A stretch of DNA of 64,000 nt from Owenia fusiformis (lineage: Eukaryota > Annelida > Polychaeta > Sabellida > Oweniidae), in contig CAIIXF020000002.1 in NCBI GenBank assembly GCA_903813345.2, forward strand, positions 3,016,001 through 3,080,000, read 5' to 3'. A model generated the notes under the pieces. The model was not told the DNA's origin. It saw only the letters and a program-made list of their open reading frames with translations, and did no database searches. Below, one piece after another: positions 12,319 through 23,730 of the stretch. The translations under genes and the position numbers were made by a program. The first letter of the stretch is position 1; each line of letters starts with the position of its first letter.

Positions 12319-12490
12319 AGGCCCGTAGCCAGGGAGGGGGTCATAAATTCTTTCAAAATCATGCAGTTTTATACAATTTTGAGCACTTCTCAAGTGATTT
12401 TAACCATATTTGGACCAAAATTGTCAAATGTGAACCCCCCTGGAAATTTTTAAAAAATGAACCCCCCTGGCAAATCCTGGCTACGGGCCT
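12319..12490 (+). mobile_element. hAT-like MITE, copy b
   Basis: Same family. Flanked by GGGATCCT at the left and GGGATCCCT at the right, the clearest evidence here for an 8-bp target duplication of the hAT kind. Confidence 0.8.
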
Positions 12491-12799
12491 GGGATCCCTG
12501 GTAAATGGGTAAATGCATTCAATAAAATGAGGATTTCATCGAACTGAAACTGCTTTGGTGTCACAGTATTGTAAGTCCTTCAATGAGATGTCACCACCTG
12601 CCATTTGTTAGGATGTCGTAATTTGATACAGACGCCATGTTACAGATGCCGAATGCAGTCCACGAAAAAAGTTGGAGACTATAACAATATGTCACCATAT
12701 TATCTCATCATTGAAGGTCAATTGGGTCAATCCTTTTGTGACAGACATTGTGTCACTCTGGGTAGTAAGTACTAAGAAGTTAAAGTGAGAAGTAAAATT

Positions 12800-13005
12800 C
12801 AGGCCCGTAGCCAGGGGGGGAGGTTTTCGATAGGTTCGACCCCCCCCCCCGGCCAAAATAATCTTTCAAAATCATGCAGTTTTTCACCATTCTGAGCACT
12901 TTTTAAGTGATTTTGGCCATTTTTGGACCAAAATTGTCACAAGTGAATCCCCCCTGGAATTTTTCAAAAAGTGACCCCCCTTGGCAAATCCTGTCTACGG
13001 GCCTG
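12800..13005 (+). mobile_element. hAT-like MITE, copy c
   Basis: Complete termini; contains a long run of G/C homopolymer near the 5' end and the conserved CACCATTCTGAGCACTTTT block. Confidence 0.8.
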
Positions 13006-13831
13006 AAACTTGTATATATTATTGCCTCTGAATGTTTTATATTGGTCTCTGTTGGTCCATTGACTTCCATGTTATATTAAAACTAAAAATGTTATTCTGG
13101 GTAGGTAGTTAAGGAAGTTAAAGTGTGAAGTAAGATGTGTGTGTGTGAATGCCTCTGAATGATATGTTTTGGTCTCTTGGTCCAATGATATCCATATTGT
13201 ATAAGACCAACTCTATGTGAACACGTAGAAATATAAAAATTCAGTTGGTTCATTTAGCATTAATATTTATAGGGAAGTGATACTACAACTTAACTGTAAT
13301 TCAGTTGTGATGTACTCTGAATGTCATGGCATTCTCTAAATACACTTGATAACTGAAGTATTTTTTGGGCCTACATCAGTACATAAGAAGAAGGTCATGA
13401 TGCTCTTGCAAAATGACAGGGTTTTCATTTGAAATTCTAACAACAAGCAATTAGCAAAGCAAATTAAAACAGCACGCGAAATAATGGAAAATACATTTGC
13501 ATGAAAACAGATGCAAAATCTCATGCTGATTACCATGGTAACTGTCCTATTTCCACATGTCTAAAATCCCGAAAATTCACATGGATTTCACCACATATTC
13601 AATGTAGATCCCAGCAGCATGGGTTCCACAAGGATGCGATTGGCTGTACATTTACATATTGTTTTTTCCAAATTCTGCATGTTTTTCACTTGTTTTGCCT
13701 GTTGTCACAAATTCCAATTATACCCCTGACTTTAAATCATGATCTGCTACTTGCTAAATTTGTTGTAACAATAACAATTATAACTATATATTTACATTAC
13801 AACAATTAAAGTCATCATCTGATTCTGAGGT
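13006..13831. other. Gene-free stretch
   Basis: AT-rich, non-coding. Between copies b and c of the MITE (12596-12700) there is a dispersed motif, AGTTGGAGACTATAAC with GTTACAGATGCCGA, that recurs in inverse orientation near 39860 and 61515. Confidence 0.4.
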
Positions 13832-14500
13832 AGCTGTCACATTAGGCCGTGTTGCCTCATCAGCCACCATCATGTGAACAATTTTCAATTTTGGGCATTT
13901 ATATATTAAGGAGTTAAGCCCTTGACTCAGTGTAATGTGGAATGGCCATTCCTTGATGGTGTTGCTTTCCAAAATTTGCACGAGATGGTCTTAATCAACT
14001 TTTAATTTTAGGAAAGAATGCTTGAAAGGAATGGTCATTACACAATGCATTGAGTCTTGGGCTTAAATTCTTTTCACACAAGCAAAATATTTTCCTCCAT
14101 ATCACTTAAAAGATTTAATATCACTAAAAGAATACATTTTCAATGAAAATTTTTGCAAGGGTCAAATTGGCAAAGCATCAATTCCAATCAGTGAGTTCTG
14201 TTCTCACCAAGACAACAACCATACATCGAATGCGTTATTGGTTATTTCATGCACTGCTGTTATGTGAAATACACACCTTGCCTAATTATGTGTGAATTAA
14301 TTTTTGTATTTGGCATGAGGGGTATCCTGCTGTAAACTATTTGTTTTGCACACTGTGTGTCCATCTGCGCCAAAGTTATGAAACACACGTTGGCAAACGG
14401 TGAGCCCACATGGCCTAGTGTGACAGCTCCGCATGGCCTAGTGTGACAGTTCCACATGGCCTAGTGTGACAGCTCCACACGGCCTAGTGTGACAGCTCCA
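13832..14500. mobile_element. Longer MITE of the AGCTGTCAC family with amplified right end
   Basis: The left end AGCTGTCACATTAGGCCGTG is matched by an inverted right end at about 14409-14430. The terminal 23 bp (CATGGCCTAGTGTGACAGCT core) is then repeated four times at 14409, 14432, 14455 and 14478. No transposase frame. Related to 4897-5112. Confidence 0.7.
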
Positions 14501-15188
14501 TGACAAATTAAAATCCATTATTTAAGAAGGATAGTGCCCAAATCTCAAAAATTATGTTACAAAATATTTGTTGGGATTTAACCTCCCTCCTAACATATTT
14601 AAAAAAAATTATACTTAACATCGATTTTCCATTCACTTGATTTCAGAAAAATCAACATTTTACCTATCAAAATTATAAATAACCCTCTCCCAAAAACTCA
14701 AAAGTTGATGACAATCCCTAAATGAATCAAAAATATCTTTCTACAGACATGCACACTAGGGTGTCCAGAAATTTCCGGACACCCTGTATATTACTAAACA
14801 GTTGTATGCATTAACATTGTTTTGGCAGAATCATACCAATCATATTTGTACAAAATTATGAAAATCAGTCAGTTTAAAAATAAGTTAGTTATGAGCATTG
14901 TTGTAATTGTAATTTTTGTTGTAATAAGTGTTGTAAAATTACAACAATTTGTTTCTAATATAAATGTGAATTAAGATTCATGATTGCATTTGCAGCATTA
15001 AATATCGCAATGACTACAATGAATTATTAATTTACAATAATTTCAAGGAATAATTACAAGACTGCGTCAATTCTGATTCTTATGAAAGAAGAAACTTTTT
15101 CAAAAAATGATTTCATTTTCTGAATTCTTCGTTATTTCATTTTAAATATTTCTCCCAAATCCTATTCCCTATTTGAGCGATTCTACAT
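14501..15188. other. 3' flank of the BTB gene
   Basis: AT-rich; short TTGTAATT-type simple repeats near 14890-14950. Nothing coding seen. Confidence 0.4.
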
Positions 15189-16451
15189 TCAACTTGCAAC
15201 TGTCTTTAAAAGAACAGCCATATTTTTAGAAGTTTCAGGTGATTTGATTGTGACTTGGATATTTTGACTGTTCCCTCGAGTAACACTCGTGACAGGTTGC
15301 CGTTCAACTTGAATTACTTTATCGAGTTCGTCAAAAATGACGACGCTAGTTTCAAATCTAGCTTCGTTGTTGACCATTGCTGTTTCATGAGCATAAATCT
15401 GAAGAGACCAGATTTCACCGTTTTTTCGGTATGTCAGTTTCCAATCGGCATCCCGAATTTCTCCGGGAACTGGACCAGTGAACATTTTGACGTCAACTTG
15501 TATTCCAAAGCGTAGAGTGTTCTGCATTCTAACATTATCAACGGTGAGATCCATATAATCACGAGGCTGGTAAAATGGCTCGTTGAAACTTACACCAAGG
15601 GCATGCTGGGAAGGGCAAAGTGCGCGGAATCTGAAAGCCTTCCCGAGCAAGTCCTTGATTAACGACGATGATTCAAGATGCTCTGACAATTCACTGTTTT
15701 CCAGGCGGTATAATTGGGCTATAGACATTTGAGGAAGACGTACATATGGTAACAGGTTTTCTGAGTTCTCCAAAAGATTCCCTACGTGGGATTCGTGTAG
15801 TAGCCACCTGGTAGTGGCCTCGAGAACTACCCACTCATTTGGCACGACAAGTTCAGACTTTTGCAGCATATCCGCAACAAAGTCTAAATCCATATTCAGC
15901 CAATGTGGCGATGTGATTATTTCGTGAGCATTCCATGCGATTGTTTCTGAACATCTTTCAATTAGCGGCTCTAAATGTAGCGCCTTGCCCCACGAATACC
16001 ACAATAACGCATTCTTAATTTTAGGACTTTTCGTGTTCTCAACCATGTATGCTTGGCATAGTTCTTTCAGAGACCCAACATTATATTTATCAGCCAGGCA
16101 TAAAATACCCACACATGTTTGTGAGTTAATCGACACTTCAGCCGTGTATAAATATCGTAGAAATTTATCGAAAACTGATTGGCACTCGATTGATTCATTC
16201 AACTCCACCTCGTCATCATCCAGAGATTGCGCCCAAGGTCGTTCATATAGCATTGTTCGGAAAACATCACTCGATTTTGCCAAGACGAATTTATGAGCAT
16301 AATATCGCTGATCGGCAATTTTTAGAGTGACATCACTAAGGGCTTGTGTGTTGAAGAATTGGGAGACATTTTGTATGAAGTTGTTTTCATCACGAAGGAC
16401 CTCACTCCCCGCACTACTTGTCATTGGTGACTCAGGTGTCTCCATGGTAAC
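15189..16451 (-). CDS. BTB-BACK domain protein, BTBD17-like (main exon)
   Basis: One large exon ending at TGA 15189-15191. With the ATG at 16443-16445 the product is 418 residues. A TTGCAG acceptor lies directly upstream, and the exon starts at 16451 in phase 0 with two codons before that ATG, so this may be an internal exon. Domains in order: BTB/POZ (about 30-135; SDVTLKIADQRYYAHKFVL, FDKFLRYLYTAEV), BACK (about 145-245), then a C-terminal region of about 150 residues with FYQPRDYMDL and a beta-rich tail, as in BTBD17. BTB-BACK proteins often serve as Cullin-3 adaptors; BTBD17 itself is little known. Upstream exon candidates on this strand are at 20971-21925, 29448-29513 and 34034-34116; all can end in phase 0. 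Confidence 0.85.
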   Translation of the reverse strand, partial: VTMETPESPMTSSAGSEVLRDENNFIQNVSQFFNTQALSDVTLKIADQRYYAHKFVLAKSSDVFRTMLYERPWAQSLDDDEVELNESIECQSVFDKFLRYLYTAEVSINSQTCVGILCLADKYNVGSLKELCQAYMVENTKSPKIKNALLWYSWGKALHLEPLIERCSETIAWNAHEIITSPHWLNMDLDFVADMLQKSELVVPNEWVVLEATTRWLLHESHVGNLLENSENLLPYVRLPQMSIAQLYRLENSELSEHLESSSLIKDLLGKAFRFRALCPSQHALGVSFNEPFYQPRDYMDLTVDNVRMQNTLRFGIQVDVKMFTGPVPGEIRDADWKLTYRKNGEIWSLQIYAHETAMVNNEARFETSVVIFDELDKVIQVERQPVTSVTRGNSQNIQVTIKSPETSKNMAVLLKTVAS

Positions 16452-17332
16452 CTGCAATTATAAAACAAAACATATTAGACGTGTCTCCATACTGAATATA
16501 GTAACCTGTGATTGTGTTTCAAAAAATAAATCCTGCAACCATAGCAACAGACTGTATTAAACAGTATCAATAGAAACCTTCAATTGTAAAACAGTCTCCA
16601 TGGTAACATGCAATTATTAAGTAGTCTCCATAACTGACAATTAGAAAAACGATGCCAATTCTAACATAATTTTTTTCTAAATCAAATGTACATTTATTCA
16701 TTAATTCACTTGCCTCAAAATCATTCTGGATTATTCATAAATACTTTGCGTTTCCATGTCAACCTGCCCTGCTTCCAACTAATTTGATTTTGCTTCCTTA
16801 AAAGAGAGCTTTAACTTCACTTTTAGAAGTAGAATAGATACACTTCTTTAATCAAGCCTTACCCGATCAGACTAGGTCAATCAAAATCCAGCAAGCCAAT
16901 CAAAAAATAGAAGTTACCAAATGTTATGCATTCATAAGTGCACGTCCCTGGCATTTATCATAAAATGCAACTGATAATCAAAATCCAAAACATACAGTTT
17001 TGGGTCACGTAGATCTATTTATTTGTCTTATAAAGAGCCTAATCCCCTGACACTTATTTTATCAGTTTCAACAATTAATTGGCCAAATCTAGCTCTTGAC
17101 ATGCTTGACACACAGTATGTTCCCATTAGTGGAATAATTAGAGAAACGGTATCTTTTCTAATCCCTTTACCTCAAGAATAATTTTTAGCACTTTTAACAA
17201 ATGACATTCCCTGTTATAATGGTAGACTTCAAGACTCTGGACCCCCTGATCTACGATAACAACAACAACAACACTTGTAGTGGTATGTAATTGGGGGGGG
17301 GGGGGGGGTTTACAAGGGCTTGTAGCTAGATT

Positions 17333-17702
17333 AAGGCAAAATTTTACGGGAAAGTATAAAATTCTAGAAATTGATGGGGAATATCAATGACTGAGGCAAG
17401 GCAAAATTTTACAGGAAAGTATAAAATTCTAGAAATTGGTGGGGCATATCAATGACTGAGGTAAGGCAAAATTTTACAGGAAAGTATTAAATTCTAGAAA
17501 TTGGTGGGGCATATCAATGACTGAGGTAAGGCAAAATTTTACAGGAAAGTATTAAATTCTAGAAATTGGTGGGGCATATCAATGACTGAGGCAAAGCAAA
17601 ATTTTACAGGAAAGTATAAAATTCTAGAAATTGGTGGGGCATATCAGTTACTTAGGTAAGGCAAAAATTTTCAGGAAGGTATAAATTATAAAATTCTAGA
17701 AA
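17333..17702. repeat. 62-bp minisatellite, about 6 copies
   Basis: Units begin AAGGCAAAATTTTACAGGAA and run through CTAGAAATTGGTGGGGCATA. The copies are nearly identical and the last is truncated. Confidence 0.9.
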
Positions 17703-20419
17703 TGTTTTCTAATTAAAACTGTGAAGATAGTCTAATGTTAGGAATATTACCTCTTAAATTAATTCAAACTTGATTCACACCTACTTTTATTTTCTGGTTA
17801 CATCCTGACTCGTGTCTACCCCCCTCCCCCCGATTTCCAAATTTTAAACAAGCAAGACTATAGATCTCTAGCATATAAGAGTATGTGGAGGACTTTATGT
17901 TTTTAACATGCAATACCATGCCCCAATTCAAACATTTTGCAATTTTAATGTTTACATTGCTCTTAATAACCGCAGTGGTTTTTATGAGAAATCATAATTA
18001 TTAATGACACTTATAAACCAGGTCATCATGACATTTCCTTACATTCACCTGACCTGTTTTGTGTTTATTTTGATATGGAAGGGGTCAACAGGTGCAATTT
18101 TAAACCACAATGCTAGACATGTTTTGTATTTTCTCCTTATTCAATCAAACTCCATTCAGCTTTGAATTGTCCAATTACAAAATTCTCTGGTGGTGAATAT
18201 TTCTTTCCATTTCTCTCTACAATTTGAATACACAATTTGATTTTCTTGCATTTCTATACAACTTAGAGTGTTAACTACATGCCTGTTTATTATATTCCTT
18301 GCTTATTCCACTAATCCTTCTCTATTTCCGACTTTAAATCAGGCTAAAATATTTTTTCATGGGATAGAATGTGACCAGGTGTTTGAAACTGATTTATCCA
18401 ATGGTTCAATAGGTACAAGGTTATTGATAAAGTTTGGTCTCCTAACAAAGAACAACAAAAGCAAAGCATTTTAAATTGAAGAGTGCTTTTAAAATAGGTC
18501 CCGAAATCTCAGAAGCTACTTTCCAGTACAATTTCACATAAAAATCCTTGTCCTTATCACAATTACTTTAACTGAATTCTGAAGAATTCAAAATCCCAGT
18601 GAGGGCCTCAAAGAAACATCAACAAAATTTCTTCCCTCTCACCATAATGCCCATGGGCTATAATACCCATATGTGAATCAGTACCATCATCAAAAACACA
18701 AAACAGCCCAGAGATTACTGGCTAAAAGTACATTTCACTACTCTCTAAATGCCATCCTTCAAAATTTTTAAATTCAGGCATGACCAGTTATAGCTTGACA
18801 TCCATCCAATCAGAGAGCTTCATGATAATCTCATTTCTTCTCAGCCTTGACACTTAATATCAGAGCATGTTTCTAGAAAAACAGAAAGATGCAATGAGTA
18901 ACAGAATGATCAGAGAGCACTTTTGAGCCTAAATGATACCTTAACAAATATTGAACCATCTTTGATAGACACTGATCTGCTCTGATTGGCTAGATGCAAA
19001 ATCAGAGCTTCATCAGGCATATCAAAGAGTGAGGCAAAGCCAATGCCTCTTGCACAGGGTAACATATCACTATATATTCTTCAAATTTCTGATCAGGTAA
19101 AAGCAAAAACTCATTCCAGATATTTTGATTACCTCGGAAATTGAGACATGTTTCTCACTGACATTGTTTCAAAATAATGATTTGGAATAAGGCTAGTGTA
19201 AAACGTCTTATATGTTTAGCACAAATTACCATTTAATAAATATGATCCATGGTGGTATTTATACTAAATATGAACTTGAATTACAGCAAGAATTTTTTGA
19301 TCTGGAACGTTTTACTGAGGAAATTGACAATATACCCCTATTAAGGTTAATATAGCCATGCACATTTAACACCTTTTATTTGATATCTCCCCATTACAAT
19401 GTTCAAAAAATGTATACTGTAACATCTCCCCACTTGTTTTCCTAAAAAATTGCATTTAACTAAATTTCAAACAAGGTGCACTGCAATCAATAAAAATCAG
19501 TCATGAACATTACCCAGAATCTCAAAAAGTACTAGATTCTCCTACTGAAAACTGAAAATCCATCAGTCAAGCCTGAGATGAAAAATGTGAGACACTCTGG
19601 CCTGTCTGCTAAGTTGATGACAATATCATCCCTTTTTATACTCCCCATCAATTTGGCAACTAAAAATCCCCTTTTAGATCACTTATCAAAATCCTGTTTA
19701 TTTTTGGCAATTCATGAAATTCCATTACTATTGTAATTTGGAAACAAAATTAAGATTCAGTGAAAACTTCCACTTCCAGTTGCAAAAACTTATTAATGCC
19801 TGGGTCACACTTGCTTCAATTCATCGGCTGACACCCGGCCGATTGAGTATTTTGTTCAAAATTGTATTCAGTTTTGAATATAATACTCAAGCGGCCGAGC
19901 GCCGTAGACCAAGGCATAAGGGGAGTGTAAGGTACAACAAAAATTTAGACTCAACATAGAATTAAATTACATTGGCCTATATAGGTGTGTCTATATAATA
20001 ACAAACGTATTCTACTTCAAAACACATCTTTGGGGTAAACTGAGCCATGCTTCTTCCTGATGATATTTCAAAATAAAGATATAAAAGTACTGAAAAACAT
20101 GTTTATTTTACATTCCTGTTAAATTGGCCGAAAAAATTTGAGCAACAGGTTTATTTTGTAGATTTAACAAGGAATTGACACTCTCCATAAATGGCGAAAA
20201 AGGCGGAGTTTACCTATATGGGCAAATACTGTAATTAGTGTGATTCTTCAAGAAAATTACATGAATTAAGGCCGTTGCTTGATTTGCTCGATTGCTCCAG
20301 GCAACTCAAGAGACTTCACCTCCTTACCCAATAAGAAGTTTCAATTTTGAGTGATATTGCATACTAATTCTCAAGTCTCAGAAGTTATTTTTATGTATAT
20401 GTTAAATAGCCAGTGAGTA

Positions 20420-20617
20420 CAGACCCATAGCCAGGGGAAAGGTTCGACCCCCCACCTTGGCCAAAAATTCTTTCAAAATCATGCAGTTTTTGACTACTCT
20501 AAAGCATCTTTTCAAGTGATTTAGGCCATTTTTAGACCAAAGTTGACAAAAGCGAACTCCAGCCTGGAATCTTTTAAAAAGCGACTCGCCCTTTGGCAAA
20601 TCCTGGCGACAGGCCCA
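20420..20617 (+). mobile_element. hAT-like MITE, copy d
   Basis: Diverged copy: the ends have become CAGACCCATAGCC and GGCGACAGGCCC, with the interior TTTCAAAATCATGCAG block intact. Confidence 0.7.
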
Positions 20618-20668
20618 TTTTTGAGGCCCTACAAAAGATTTGGGTCCTCAAAATTTTTTATGGGCCCA

Positions 20669-20724
20669 CCAATCATTAGTGGAGGAGACCTTTTGGCATT
20701 AATTGTCTCCTCCACTAATGATTG
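20669..20724. repeat. Perfect 21-bp inverted repeat
   Basis: CCAATCATTAGTGGAGGAGA at 20669 pairs perfectly with its complement ending at 20724, with a 14-bp loop. Confidence 0.85.
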
Positions 20725-20970
20725 GAGGGGGAGGTACTGGTGGATCCAGGAGGGGTGCCCATGGTGGGCCCAGAATTTTTTTTTACATATTTTTTTTATA
20801 AAACTTACTTTTTTAAAAAACCTTCCAATAATATGACTCAATTCATGAAACAATAATTAATAATTTTACAATTGGCATAAATCTACAGGTTCCTACAGTA
20901 AATTCATCATGACACTAAATACTAAAAAATCAAAATTCATGTAACATGTTTTAAAGTAGGTATTTCTTAC

Positions 20971-21925
20971 GCTATAGAAAACTTCCTCAACTTCGAAATA
21001 CGTCTCTAGATCTGGCATTGGAGATAGCGACCTTGATCTTGGATGATCCAGTTCATTTAATGGCTGAATTTCTATATCATTGCTTGGTTGAATTTCTATA
21101 TCATTGCTTGGTTGATTTCCTACATTGCTTCATGCTTGGCTGAATTATGAAGTCATTTGCCTGAATGCCTTGCTTCACTGGTTGGACTTTTAATTCATTA
21201 AGCTCAATTTCAAGATTGTTTGGTTGAATTTCTAAATTGTTTGGCTGAATTTCAAGCTTGCTTGCTTGACTTTCTGATTTGATTGGATGAATTTCTAAAT
21301 AGTCTGGCTGACTTTCTAGACTGATTGGTTGAATATCTAAATTGATTGGCTGAACGTCTACCTCATTTGCCAGAATCTCTTGCTTCATTGAAAGAATTTC
21401 TGGAATATTTGGCTGAATTTTCAGCTTGTTTGTCTGAAAATCTAACTTGTTTGGCAGAGTTCCCAAATTGTTTGGCTGAATTTCTGGTGTATTTACTTCA
21501 ATATCCGACTTGTTTGGCTGAATGCTTTGGTTGATTGGCCAAACACCATAATTGTTTTCTTTAAAGTCAGATTTGTTTGTTTGAGTATACAACTTGTTTG
21601 ACTGTATTTCTAACTTGTTTGACTGTATTTCTAACTTGTTTGGCTGAATATCAAAATTACTTGGCTGAATATTCTGTTTTATTGGCTGAATTTCAGAACT
21701 GTTGGTTTCAATGTCTGACTTGTTTGGATGAATATTCAACTTGCTTAGCTGATTGCTATTAGACTTGTTTGCATGACTATCCAATACATTTTCCCTATTG
21801 CTCAATTTGCCTCCATCATTAACTTTTCCTGTTTCATTTTTGTTTGATCTTGTTCTGTTTTTTGGATCCTGTTCTTTAACATCCAGAGCCTGAAACTTAT
21901 TCTTTAATGCATTCACTCCTGCCAT
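20971..21925 (-). CDS. Heptad-repeat exon (LEIQPNN-type), frame broken by a 7-bp insertion
   Basis: From the ATG at 21923-21925 (context AACAAAAATGG) about 275 codons are open to a stop at 21101. After a polar N-terminus (MAGVNALKNKFQALDVKEQD) come roughly 28 units of seven residues with consensus L-E-I-Q-P-N-N/K. Near 21127-21139 the sequence AGCATGA appears inserted beside AGCAATG; it shifts the frame and produces the stop 17 codons later. In the shifted frame the same repeat continues (NDIEIQPSNDIEIQPLNE) and ends in a non-repeat segment (RSRSLSPMPDLETYF) at a GTAAGA donor after 20971, exactly in phase 0. The phase-0 BTB exon at 16451 is the next plausible exon. Either a broken allele, an assembly error, or a gene with a shorter product. 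Function unknown. Confidence 0.5.
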
Positions 21926-22502
21926 TTTTGTTATCAAGAAGCAACTTTACTGTTCAACACATCCCAATAATTCCCCAAACCCCGATCTTTCTACTTAACA
22001 TTTCCAGTTGCTAAAATTACAACATATTCTTGCTTATTTCATGACTTTTCTCTCTACAATTCCTCAAAAATTTCAAATTTTCTCAATTTTTTATATTTAG
22101 TGGTCTATCTGCATGCATGATTGTTTTATTCCTTGCTGATTTCACTCTTTTTCACTCTAATTTCCATTTCAAAATGTAATCCGCATGACATTTTTACCTG
22201 AGTACCCAAGAATATAACTCCATTATGTTTTTCTACTAAGGAGAGTGAAAATCACTGAACTGTACATGGAATTAATAAAAATGAACAGATTCACACATTA
22301 AATGATTTACATATAAAAAATGCAAATTCTATCTAAAACTAAGGAGAAAATATAGAAAATCAGCGTAAAACTGAGTTATTTTATTCCCAGTTTAAGGTAA
22401 TCATTAACTCACTGATTTTGAACTTGAGGAAAACATATGGCCAAAAATAAACACAACAGCACTCTGCAGTAAATCTAAATATATCTGGCATTTCAAGGTA
22501 TT

Positions 22503-22880
22503 GCCATACCTGCCAACCATTTCAAAAATATAAAGCTTTATAAACATGCCATACCTGCCAACCATTTCAAAAATATAAAGCTTTATAAACATGCCATACC
22601 TGCCAACCATTTCAAAAATATAAAGCTTTATAAACATGCCATACCTGCCAACCATTTCAAAAATATAAAGCTTTATAAACATGCCATACCTGCCAACCAT
22701 TTCAAAAATATAAAGCTTTATAAACATGCCATACCTGCCAACCATTTCAAAAACATGAAGCTTTATAAACATGCCATACCTGCCAACCATTTCAAAAATA
22801 TAAAGCTTTATAAACATGCCATACCTGCCAACCATTTCAAAAATATAAAGCTTTATAAACATGTCATACCTGTCAACCAT
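22503..22880. repeat. 45-bp minisatellite, about 8 copies
   Basis: Unit GCCATACCTGCCAACCATTT followed by CAAAAATATAAAGCTTTATAAACAT-like bases. The 45-bp period makes a long antisense frame (163 codons), which I take to be a by-product of the period. Confidence 0.9.
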
Positions 22881-23197
22881 TTGCCAATCAAACACATGAG
22901 AAAAACATGAGAAACTGAAGTGTTATAACATACATGTATCTAGCAACCTTTTAAAAATAGAATCAGATGATATTTTACAAACATATTAATTCCTGGTAAC
23001 CATTTAGGCAATAAAACGAAATAGATATTAAGTCATAGAGAACGAGGTTTTAACAATCAAAGTAAATCAAAACAGAAAGAGATTTTTGTTTTCAGGTCAA
23101 TTAGGTTAAAAATTGAATGAAGCATCTCCTTTATTATTTATATCATACTATTAGTTAGACTTATGTAAGTTAGTGTAGGGGGGGGGGGGGGGGGGTA

Positions 23198-23730
23198 GGG
23201 CTGTGCCGGAACCGGTTCGGACGGTTCGGAATCGGAACCGGAACTTGGTCTCACGGAATCGGAACTTTCGGAACCCCTTTTGGTTCACAAATGAAAATAA
23301 TTATGTATGAGTGAGTTCGACGGCGATCATGACGATATCGTCGTCCAAGTTTGTCAGGTTAACACTTACCTTTCCTGTCAAGCAAGTTTGAATGTTTTTA
23401 CGAAAGAAATAGACTCTAAAATCTGTAAAAAGAGAGAAAATTCGATCTTTTTTCTACTTGTTTTCACTTCCGGCTGCTCTGACCATAATGCGCATGCGTA
23501 ATTGAAAAAGTTTTGAAACGAAATCAACGAAATTGAAAAACTGTGAAACCCAAGGAGGATTGGGTCCCAGAATGCAACATCGATGCTCTCTCGATGTTCT
23601 TGATGCAAGTACTAAGGTAAGGGTCCGATATTGTTCCGAAACCCTTCGGAACATGATATTAAAATTCCGAATTCCGGTATTTTAACAAAAGTCCGCGGTT
23701 CGGACCGATTCCGGTCGAATGGCACGGCCC
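23198..23730. mobile_element. Non-autonomous TIR element between two poly-G tracts
   Basis: Begins GGGCTGTGCCGGAACCGGTT and ends with a matching inverted GGTCGAATGGCACGGCCC, with TA on both sides. The ends are rich in CGGAAC/GTTCCG submotifs. Poly-G runs of 13-17 bases abut both ends. The interior frames do not resemble a transposase. Confidence 0.7.

Larger units (their letters stand above)
16452..20970. other. Putative intron/upstream region of the BTB gene
   Basis: Contains degenerate copies of GTCTCCATGGTAAC just upstream of the BTB exon (16480-16640), a 62-bp minisatellite (17333-17702), a copy of the dispersed TTATTCCTTGCT family near 18290, a GC-rich hairpin at 19835-19898, hAT-like MITE copy d and a perfect 21-bp inverted repeat (20669-20724). 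No other coding exon is convincing. Confidence 0.45.

Noticed and set aside
22404-22895. 163-codon minus frame with GRYGMFIKLYIFE repeats
   Set aside because: The period is 45 bp, a multiple of three, so the frame stays open by arithmetic; the DNA is an ordinary minisatellite.
23307-23654. Short frames on both strands inside the G-flanked TIR element
   Set aside because: Too short for a transposase and without its motifs.
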